Shown in pieces: positions 38,168 through 50,100 of a stretch of DNA of 64,000 nucleotides (position 1 is its first letter; each line of letters starts with the position of its first letter). The position numbers and the translations under genes are program-made. The notes below the pieces were generated by a model. The model made no database searches, had not been told where the DNA came from, and saw only the letters and a list, made by a program, of their open reading frames with translations. Origin of the DNA: Hirudinaria manillensis (lineage: Eukaryota; Annelida; Clitellata; Hirudinida; Hirudinidae); contig CM067527.1 in assembly GCA_034509925.1 (NCBI GenBank), positions 5,328,501 to 5,392,500 on the forward strand, written 5' to 3'.

Positions 38168-41100
38168 CTTTTGGGAATTTAATGTAATTAAACATTCAAA
38201 AAAAAAATTTAAGTCTCCAAACATTTGCAATGATATGTGATTATATTTATGGAATTTATGGAAAATATTAGGATTCAAAATTCACTGTTATTGACATTAT
38301 GAGATGTTTTGCAGTATTAAATTATTCTTATCCATTTACAAGACATTATTTGTGTAATTAAAGTTATATTAAATATTTTCATTCGTTTTGTTCTGTTGAA
38401 ATATGTTTGCCTATTTGAAGAAACGTGTAGCCACAAATCTATATTTATATCTATATTTGTCTATATTAATCATAAAATGATTCGATTAATAATAACAATA
38501 AAACAAATTAACTGCAAATAAAGTTGAAATATAATTCTTACCCTTTGATTTCCTTCATAGAAGCTCTTCACAGTTTGACACAACTTTCTGCTGAGTGAAG
38601 CATCACTTTGTATGCGGCTGAGACAAACAAATCATGACAATCAACGGTCCGTGACCAATTTATTAACATCTATTGGATCAATTATGCAAGAAAGAACTTG
38701 TTAACCTGAGCAGTTTCTGAACGACTTCCTCGCCAGAGAATTTTACGATTTCCTCAAAGTGATTGTCAAGAATCCAGTCCATTGTAGATGTCCACTCCTC
38801 TCTGTTCTCAGCCTTATTAGGAAGTTCTCTTAGTTAGTACAAATGGTTGCTATGACTACTTGAAGATATTATAAGGTTGTGATAACAACATTGTTCAAAC
38901 AAGTACTTCCAGATACATTCAGATACTGCATCAAATATTGACCTTACACCAATATCAAAAAAGACAATGACAAGTAATAATGGCATACCAGTTGCTGACA
39001 TATAAGGAGAAATCCTGTCTCTCTGACGAGCTGTATATTGGCTGAAATCTTTGACATTCTGGAAAATATAAACAAAAATTTTAATGAATTTCAAAACTGC
39101 AAAATTAATAATTAATTAAATCAAATTTATTTAATTAACCTAAAAAGAAAACACTTACTTGCCTGCAACAACTTCCAAACAACAAAAACAACTGCAGTGC
39201 ATTCAAACAAACAAAACACATAAGTATGGCTTACTTTGATGGAAATGTAGTTCTCCACCACTGCAGGTAGTCGTTCGAGGGGACGACGACGACGACGATG
39301 GCGCACCACCTCGTGAGGAGAGGCGGGTGGGAGGTCAGGAGGTCACGGAAGTCGTCGGTCATTCGGAGCCACGGCAGGTCGGGCGACGTCATCAAATCTC
39401 TCGTCGAATTCAAAACTTCAGGAAAGGTGTCTGAAAGAGTTTGGCAACTCTTCAGTGGTGGAGCCACAATGGTTTAATGGTCAACAGTTTTAATGGTGAA
39501 TGATTTAATGGTGAATGAATGATTGCAATCACTTAATGACGTGACTCACACAGCATCTTCTCCAACAACAGAAGCAAATGGAACATCTCCTGACACAGAA
39601 AGAACTTCGTCCTTCGTTGATTCTCTGACGTTGGCATCGTCTTTATGCTCGACATTAAGTTTTCAACCAGACAGATCATGAACCTGAGTTTTAAGCAAGT
39701 TAGCATTTTAATACTTTAATGACTTTAAACGCTACAAAACAAAACACAAATGTTACAGAGTTTTACAAACCTGGACAAAATCATTTCTCCCGATTCTTCC
39801 ACACGTCCATCGTTACCATCATCACCATCATCACCATCATCAACACCTTTGGAAGATGACATCAGAGGTGACTTTACGAACAACTGACAGGATGGAAACG
39901 AGAACAAGGGCGGAGTTTCCCTCATTTGAGCTATTTTTAGCAACACGACGGTCCTATCGCCGAGAGTCAACAAAGTTCTCAAACAACATATCGCCTGAGC
40001 CAACCACCTGCCCAGCTTCACGTCATGTTGCTGTAAAAATTATCGTCATCATTATCATTACAGGCATCATCATCATCACAACCACAGCCATCATTGCCAT
40101 CTTAAAATAATTTTTATATTCTTCAACTTCATTTTAACTGCATTTATATTTTATGAACAGAGACATAATCCCATTCATAATAATCACTTTTAAACAAAAA
40201 TAATTACATCATTAATTTTTATTTTATGTTCAATAATGCATTTTTTGAATTTCCAATTTCCAATACCCTTCTAGAGAATAAAAATAAAATTACAAGTAGA
40301 AAAACACATCAATCAAAAACCAAGGTGCAATCAAACCTCAGTCATTGGAACTGTGAAGAGTATGTTGATGAGAATGTCCATGGGTCTGAAGACGCACGGG
40401 GAAAGACTTTCAAACAAATTTATGACTCGATGGAGATCTTCCGAATCTTCGATCAGAATCTGCAGACGGAACGAACGATTGAAAATGCAGACGAGAGCAA
40501 CCGACGGATGAGATTAAAATAAACGTAAAATCAAACCTCTTGTCTCATCAGAGCGGGGAAGAAATGGTCGGAAATTTGCCTCGAAAGTTTGTTGAGTCGA
40601 TCCTCGCTCTCTGCATGTCTCAGCACGACGTTCAACATGTCCAACACCTAGTTGCAATAACACAACTTTCATTGTTATTGTAATAACTATTGTTGGAAGC
40701 TGCTTGAATTATCTTGGAGCTAAACATGAGTTTACAGTCAGAAGCAGAAATAGATAATAACTCACAAACTCTGAAAGATTTAATAGAAAATATGCCAACA
40801 GAAAAACTTGGTGAAATTACTGACCCACCAAAAAAAATTTTTATTTTTTCCCTTTAAGGATCTTAAGGGTGAATATGTCAATATGTTCAGAAGATGGAGT
40901 ACAAAGGATCTTACTATTTAACTTACAATTTATTGCAAAAGCAACAAATGTTCTTGTTGGAACAGTAATAAAGAATAAAGTAATAAAGAAGAGAAGAAAA
41001 TTAATAAAAACTGACCTCACAAAACCTCAACAACTTGAGCAGCATGGACACCACGACTTCTCTCTGAGTCTCCAATTCCTTCGGATCCGACTGACGGCCG

Positions 41101-44100
41101 TCGGATGACGTGCCGAACAAGGCAGACACGATGTGTTTGAGACAAGGGACAGCTGACAATAAAAATCATGAATTGGATTAATTGGATTAAAATAGGAACA
41201 ATTTAAATACCAGCAGATGCATCAGCTTCAGAGGCACCACTTACATGCTACTCATTCCTAATGATGCCAGTAGTAATGAATGCTTCATTTTAAATGCATA
41301 GTGAAAAATAAACAATAGTTAGTGTTACGAAATTGATTATGATATTTTATAAATATAAACAAATACAACACTAACAACAATCAAGGTATGCAGTATATAA
41401 TAATAGTATATGCAGTATATAATAATAGTATACCATAGAGACTGGGCTCCAATTCACTGGCAATGATTCCATCGCAGAGTTGGATGACTTTCGACATGGT
41501 AATGATGCCCTTGTTGTGGTATTTCTCAAAGGACAAGTGAATTAAGAAGTTGAATATCTGAGGTAACAGGCCACCTGTTGCCCTGAATATTCATTAATCA
41601 CTTTAATATTTATTAACCTTTGTAAAACATTTAACCAATATTTAATGTAATTAACCTTTTTAATACATTTAGATCACTATGAACAAAATTTCTATATTTT
41701 TCAATATTTAAGATATATTTACAAAATACCAGCAACCGTATCCAACGATACAATCACTCTTATCATCTTCATATTGCTATCAAATTTTAACATCAGCATC
41801 ATCAGAGAAACATGTCCAACCTGCTTTGTCCTGTTTCTATCATTTCAATTTGTTTTAGAACAAACCCAATGAATATCTGGAGATTTTAAAAGAGAAACCA
41901 TTTAGCACTCGAGTGTTTTACATAAATATCACATAAATCACATAAAAAACACATAAATATCATGCCAATCACATAAAAATCACTGTTGATTTGACAAAAC
42001 AGTGAAATCAAAAAGTGAATCAAAGAATAATTAAAATACAATGTTAAATACAAATAAATAATAAAAGAATAATCTCCCAAAAGCAGTGACTACTTCTTCA
42101 TTTCTCGTGCAATTCATTTTCTTGCGAGTTATTATGTTATTATACTACAGTTATTCATTGTCTTACTCTGCATACTTCTGAGTCTTGACTTAATGAATTT
42201 ATTTTCACCTTGGGATTTTCAAAATACTCTGAGTGCTTGATAAATAAAAATATTTTACCAATGATCAACAAGCATCAACAACAGATGGTTAAGAAAAATA
42301 GTAATGATTAATTCGTGTCAGAGATGTCCTGGTTCTTAGTCCATATTTTCTCTGTGGAACAATTGATGATGATGATAATGATGATGACGACAATGGTGCA
42401 AGGCAACAATACCTGATCAGAATCGAGCAGGCAGTAATTGACTCTGAGTTGAACGAGGGTGGTGAGAAGGTCAAGTACGTGCAGTTGGACTTCGGGCAGA
42501 CTGGTCAACGTGTACTGCTTCAGTGCTCTTATTACCAGAGGCTCAAAGAGTTTTATGTAGGATCCAACTGAGGACTTTAGTATTGATGGAAAGTTAATTA
42601 TCAGAAAAAATTAATATATTATGTTACTTATGTTCACCTCGTCCATCATATTTGTAAATGATTTAGAGTGTAAGTTACAACCACATGGCAAAAGTATTGC
42701 ATCTCACTTTATCGGTTTTGGAAAAAATCTTTGCTATCAAAGCCGGTTGATTCGTGTCCCACGATTTTCTAAGAAAATGATTGTCAACAACAAATTGTAA
42801 AAGTTCATAGTGGATAAATATTATCAGTTAAATAAATAAATAAAATATTATCCTGACCTCTCACTGGCTCGTTGAGGTCGATCGCTTTCATCCAAGAACA
42901 TCATTGGTAGGACAAAGCAGACGTCATAAAGCTTCAGCGAATCAAGGAGCTGAGAACTGGGACTTGTCGAATAAATTTGTTGCCTGTTACTCAGGCTACT
43001 CCTTTCTTCTGATGCCATGTTTGTCCCAAATATTGACCTTAAAAGCTAATATAACAAGTATTTTAACCAAAAATGCAGAAACTAAGAATAAATAAAAATA
43101 ATAATAAAAAAATTATGCTTATATTATTATTATTATTACTATTATGCTCACTTCCATGAAAGGTCACTGTAATTTTTATAACACGTGTGATATTTACAAA
43201 CATAACTTGAGAAACTAATACCTGTCTGACACATATGAGTGATGCTGAAGGTTCAAGACTGAAGGTAGAAGCAAGGTAAGATAGAAGTTCATCGGTACAT
43301 CTCGACACCTCATTCAGAGTTGCTAGTTCAAGCAACTGAGCCAAAACTGTTAATGTTGACTTCAGTGTAAGCAGGAATTTGTCTCCTGTTAGTTCTGCTG
43401 ATATCTGTCAGTTGATTGAATGATATCATGATACAAAATTTCAATAGAATTCCTCAATTACACATTATAAAATAACATATCTTGATTCTAAATAGACTTT
43501 ATGTATATATATGCTAGTTATATATATAGTTATATATATATATATATATATAACTAGCATTATATATATATCAAATATATACGCATATATGTATATACAT
43601 ATCCAAATCCATCTTCTCTCTAGTATCAATCATTAACAAATGCACAATTTTTTCTCATCACAATATTTTATTATTTTGCTCTGAACAAAGAGTGAAAAAT
43701 AGTAGAACATGATAAACAAAAACCAGAAACCTTGAATGACATGTAAGCTGACTTAAGCACACTGTACAGCTGGAGGTAGTGTTGGATGCTTGCAAAGGAC
43801 CCAAGACCTTCCTTGATTGGCTCCTTAACTAAATAGAATCAGAATCAAATATCACTAGGGTCCACTATAGGAAGCCACAAATGAAATTTCAAGCAGTTTT
43901 GCTTTGCATTTTAAGTTTGTTTCCTTATCTTTTCTAATTAAAAATTTAATTATAAGGAATATTATTTAGTTTTTGAATTGAATAAATTCATTAAAGAAAC
44001 TATTTAAAAAAAATAATGTAACCAGGAGGTTTGTCCTGATTGGTGGATGTGGTCCTACCCTGTGGAGTTTCACTTTCCTTCAAAATCTTTGGTTTCCTCT

Positions 44101-47100
44101 TGATTGGACTCAAAGAAGGAGGAGTCGGGAGACTGGGAATTGATTTCGATTGGGCAGAATTTGGGGTCACGTCTTCGATTATGTGGTGAAAGATATTGAG
44201 CATCCTGGATAATTACCAATCTTGAAATGAACAAAAACAACAATAATAATAACGGTAATTATAATAATAATAATAATAATAATAATGGTATTAATAATAT
44301 TGTGAGTCATCAAATAAGAGTTTAAAATGCCCTTAAATAATATATGTTAATAAATAACTCTAGGAAATGACCTGAGAACATGAATGAGAAGTTTGTCCCC
44401 AAGAAGCGTTAGGAACTTATCGGACAATACGGACCAATTGTGAGGAGGATCAGAACTGATGGCACTTTGTCCTTTCAAGTTGTGCGAGGAGGTGCCTTTA
44501 TAATTAATAAGTTAAGCCATTACAAAACAAAAACAATTACGTCGGTTATAACTTATAAAAACAAACTACCGATGAACAAGTTCCCGGCGAGCTTGACGGC
44601 ATCCGAATGGAAATGCAGGTCGTGCGACAACTGAGAAGACGTGAGCGTACTGAGGATGAAAAGTAAGGGACCTCCCACCGGAGTCGTCGACCAATCGTCG
44701 TTGTCGGGGGCGTGTCCGCTCGGCAGCGTGGAAACCCTGGGACGAAACGAAAGGAGGACGTTGGCCAACGACTGAAGCCACGTCCTAAACGTGCCTTTTT
44801 TGAAACTATTATCAAGACCGACCTACCCGTTGCTGCTTTTCGATCTCGGCAGGCTGCGTCGGACGAGGCCGTGGGGTCGAACGACGGGGGAGGCCGGGTG
44901 CTTGAAAAGACTCAACCAGGCACCCACAAAATCTTGAACCTGATATTCCTCTGAGAGTTGACACAATGCACTGCAGCATCCAAGCTAGAAATTCAATCTC
45001 AGTTATTATTTTCCATTGTAACTACTACATCAATTTATTATTATCCTATTTTAACAGAAATGCTATAATAATTAATTATAATCAGCTGTAATTAATTATA
45101 ATTACAATAATTACAATTATGTTGTTGATTTTCATTCTTGTTAATATCCAGTGCAAAAAATAAAACCAGGCAATAAGTAGTAATAAAAAAAAAGTAGCTA
45201 AAAATAACTAAAAACTAAAAATTTAAGTAACAAGGGCAAAAGATTCAAAAAGACTGACTATGAAATTCTTATTGGAAGATTGACTGAAACATCTCATGAT
45301 CCTGGCGATAATCCTGGAAAGAGCGGACTCCGTCTTGTGGCAGGACGCCGTGCCCGAGTACTTCCCGGAGCGAGAAGACGAGTCCGGAGTCGAACCCGGA
45401 ACGTAGCGGAGGATCGTCTGAGCCGCGAGAGCTGCCAGAGGGCAGCACTGGAGTTCGTCGGATGCGTAGAACAGATGCGGTATCGTGCTGCAGGATTGAA
45501 TGTTAATTAAATGTTAGTCTCTTCCTTCTTAGTTAATAACATGGCAAGATAATGTTAATGAAAGTTAAATATTAGATTGTTTCATCAAACAAACTTAGAG
45601 TGGTCCAATTTTTTTTGTTCTAATTTAATGCTGTAAATTTTCAGGTCAAAAATTTTGTTTCATTAATGAGAAGCAACATTTGAAGTATGCAAATTTGGAA
45701 GTATTTTAAGTTGAGGATGCTTGTTTGGCCGATAATAAATACCTGGTTTACCAACGAAATACGACCAAGACGAGGTCTCAAGCATCCTCTAAACATTATG
45801 TTACTAAAAAGGCCAAGTTATCATAACTAATTATTTTGGAAAATAAAAATAAATTTGCCTTAAAAATAAACATGCACCAAAAGCAGACAAAAAAATATTT
45901 GTTCCTATTTAAATAATAATTAAGTATGGACCACTCTAACTTCTTCATGCAACATACCTGCAAATTATTTTGACGGCAGCCTGCCTCACCCTGTGATCGT
46001 CATCACCCAACAATGTCATCACGTTTTCTATCACCATCTCTTGGCCATCGACCTAAACAAGTTAATAACCATTTCTTAAGCATTAATTAATACCCATAAT
46101 TTGTAATTATTTCTTCTGGAATGTATAATAATTAATTTAATTAACATAAATATAAAGTTTATTCCATTCCTAATTTAATTCATAAATGAATTTAAAGCAA
46201 AATTCTTTCACGAAAAAGATATCATAGTAGTTTGTAATATGCAAAACTTTTAAATACAAACATAAATTGTGATGCTTCAAAATATTGAAATACTTAACAT
46301 TTAATAAAAATGCAACTTATTTTTTTAATGAATATTTAATGAGACACCTTAATGACCAATTGCACCAATTGACCTTACTGAATTAAAACTATTAAAATAG
46401 AACTTCTATTAACAGATTACCTCAAATCTACAATGACCTTTCTTGACCTCATCTGACCTCCCCAAAAAGGACAGTATTTTGAAGTTCAAAGTGGAAAGCA
46501 GTTGGAGAATTTCCACCTAAAAAATATTTAAAACATAACAATATGATGATGATGATGATGTTGACGATGATGTTGTTTGTGATGACTAAAATGATGATGA
46601 TGATGGTGGTGATTATGGCGATGATGATGTTGTTTACAAGGACTAAAATTATAATGATGATGATGATGATGACGATGATAATTGTGATGACTTCATGAAT
46701 TTAAAAACAATTCATTCAAAAGAAGACAGATGCATCGGACAATAGAATCATCATCACAACCCACCTTTATCAACCAATAACAACTTGTTTTCAATTTCAA
46801 CAGGCTGAGCAGAACATTGAAAGCCGCATAACCATGAGGACTGCCCATCAGCAGCGACAAGGACGATTGAAGAGCCCTGATGGCACAACGGGCTGCCACT
46901 AACGACTCGTCGTCGTAAATCTCCATCACCGTTGCCAAAAGATTTTCAACCTCACAAAGGGAGCCTGATAATAAAATATTATTTATTCATTATATATATA
47001 TAAGTATTATTATGTATATTTATGAATATTATTTCAAGTACTTAAATTTTTATTATAAAATAATAATATTTCCTAAACTAAACTTTAATAAAAAGTCTAT

Positions 47101-50100
47101 TAGCATTCTGTCAGCAAGAATTACATACAAGAGCTCAATTAAAGTAAGTCTTCCTCACTCGGCGATTCAAACGAGCAACTACAAGAAGCCTCCGAAGAGA
47201 TGTAAGCCCCGATCAAGAGAGCCACGTTCCCCTTGAGCTGAGGATCGGAATGACTGACGTACAAAAGGACGTCTCGGACGTCCTGGAGATCGTCGACGTT
47301 CTCGTCTTTCGTCCTTTTGTGCAGTTTGACGAGAAGTGCGGTCGGCCGGAAGCGAATCAGGAGCGACAGGGAGTGGAGGGCGAGCACTTTGACGCTCACT
47401 CGGACCTGCTTGTCTGGCACCAGGCCCCCCTTGACGCCCGACAGCAGAAACTTGCTGCACAGAAACCTGGCCAGGAAAACCGTCGGGACCTCGTCTTCGT
47501 CCGACAGGTCGCCGATCTCTCCGCCCACTTTTTCGAAACTCTCCACGGCCTGGATCGCCGCGGACACGTCCAGGGTGGCCTCCTCGTCCGATTCCCTGCC
47601 GACCTCCGAGGACGTCGAACCGAGATCTTCGCGATTCGCTTCGACCGCCGGCGGCACCTTCGATGAATTTCTCACAAAGTCATTCGAATGCTATTTCATT
47701 GCATATACATCCTCAATGTATCACTCTATAATATATAATTGTGAAAGACAGCTGAAGCATTTGAATTATATTAATAATATAATTATTATAACAATATAAT
47801 AATAATATAATTAATATTATTTATTTTGATTGATCAATTATCCAATCATTTCATTCAAACTTTAAATTATAAAACAATTGGAGCAGACTTCATAAGACTT
47901 TAATAAGAGTAAAATATAAAAAATAAAAAGGTGGAACACCCACAACACAACATGAAGAGAAGAGATCGGTGTTGCTGTTCTCTTGCAAAACCGTTTCATT
48001 GAACGAAGTGGGATTCAAGTCTGAGCCGAGTTCTGGAAGGAAAGCTGTTCGAGCAGTAACAAGTTCAGGATTAAGTAATAATTAATGAGTTCATAATATA
48101 TGGCATACTTAATTAATTTAATATCAAGGAAGATATTAATATAATTAATGTAATTTAATATTAATTGATTATGCTCGGAATTATTAATCAATCAATTAAT
48201 AATTAATAATTTGGGATTAATTGAATTATAATTAATTATAATGGTATTCTTAACTATTAATTAAGGGCATCTCCAATTAAAGTTCTCACGCATGTCGGGA
48301 GTCTTTAAAGTCTCTGTAGCTTCCATCAGAGTCTGGCAGTCTGTTGGTTGAGAATATAAATGTGGACTTGCATAAACAACTTGTAAATTCAACCAAGAAG
48401 TTACTTGTGATTTTCGTAAACAATGTTCCATCAAACTAATCACAAATAACGTGCAGCAAATATTACCATGCCTAACAATTTGAAAGACAGTATGATATCA
48501 TTTCCAACTTGCTTAACAGCATTAATAATTTCTGAGGTAGGCAAATGTGCCTCTTAATTTGCATATTATAAGTGAAATTAAGAGAACAAACCACCAGATT
48601 TCTGTGCCAAGAGGTTCCTCAGCAACCCTGGTGAGGTGAGGAGTTGCAAGGATTGCGGATGGATGTTCTTGAAGAGTTGGAAGAAGCACTCGAGGCTGGC
48701 ATTGACGATGTTGTGATCCGAGTGACTCATGAACCCCAGGATGATTTCGAGCATCTTTTACCAATGTGCAAAATTCATTTACAATTATTAACATAATTAA
48801 TATTATAATATATACAATATATTTATAGGTAATCAATTACAATGTGCTAACAACGTCGACAATGACAGGATGGCAGGTAGTTAAACGTTCAACCTACCTT
48901 TAGCACTTGCGTACAACTCGGGGTGAGGTTGCACTCGGAGGCGATGCATCCTTGAGCGACGTGGAAATGATTGGAATGCTGTCGGGGGACGTCGGACACG
49001 TGCAGGAGGAGATGCCTGAGGATCAACAGCAGTCCGTGCAACGTTCTTGCGTCTCGGACTCGCTCGGCCGAAGACAGGTGCTCTGCAATCGAATTCTCGT
49101 CAATAAATCGACGAAAGCCGGCACGGAGAATTAACCACCTATCAAGTAGTTGGCAAGCCACTGAAAGAATATGTGGGGCTTCCTGGAATGAGTGCAAATG
49201 AGTGCAAGGCATATGGCTGCAGTCCTCCTCATGTTTGGGGAAGGAGACTTTGCATTTGACAGGAAAGACTTCATCAACATCTGTCAGACAATCGACCAAA
49301 AGTTAACGACCGTTTAATCAAACGTTACATTGAATCGTAACCTTGGTCTCCAGATCAGTGGCAAAGGACATGAGAACAGGACAGATCTTGAACATTGATG
49401 TTGCTAAGCATTCCTGGATCCCCTCATCATTTCTTTGGCTGATCTTTGTCAGGCAAGGCAACAAATTCACCATGTAGGGTCTGCAATTATTATAAAGGAT
49501 TTAATCATTTTTTTAAGGAATGCTTGCACGAGTAATCCTTTAATTCCATTTGAGTAAGGCAATATGAATGGAAATAGCAACCAAATAGGAACCAAATGTA
49601 GTTAATGTAATCACCATAGGGACAATCCACACCAAACAATGTCATCTTGGATTATGATGGAATTGGATAAAAAATGTTAACCAAAAAGTTCAGTTATAAA
49701 ACTGAAATCTAAAAATTTTTTTTATCTAATCTTTCAATTAGAATTATGAGTCAATGAGAAGTTGCAAGTAGTTTTTGGTTTCATAAAAACTCTTGGAATT
49801 AAAACTTACTTTATCATTTATTTTAACTATTATTATTATCATCATTATTATTATTATTATTTAAACCCCTATTAAAATTTAATACTACCATATTATCCTC
49901 ACCTGCACTTCTGAGGTTTGATGTAATGGCAGAGATCTGCAAACTTGAGGAGTGCAGCTCTAAGACTCCTCGATGCTTCGTTCTTCTTCACTTCCTTGTA
50001 CAATTCAACTTGCAAACGACTTACATTCGAGTCCAGAAGTGACTGTTAATTTATATTAATTTATGTTTAATTTATGAAATCAATAATAGTTTTTGGGGGA

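Noticed and set aside
45370..45410. tRNA T-arm-like GGTTCGACTCC on the minus strand
   Set aside because: It lies in huntingtin exon 16 in frame (YVPGSTPDS), with no acceptor stem or A box around it.
47250..47799. Long plus-strand frames opposite huntingtin exon 12
   Set aside because: Shadow frames of a GC-rich coding exon; the minus-strand frame matches huntingtin.
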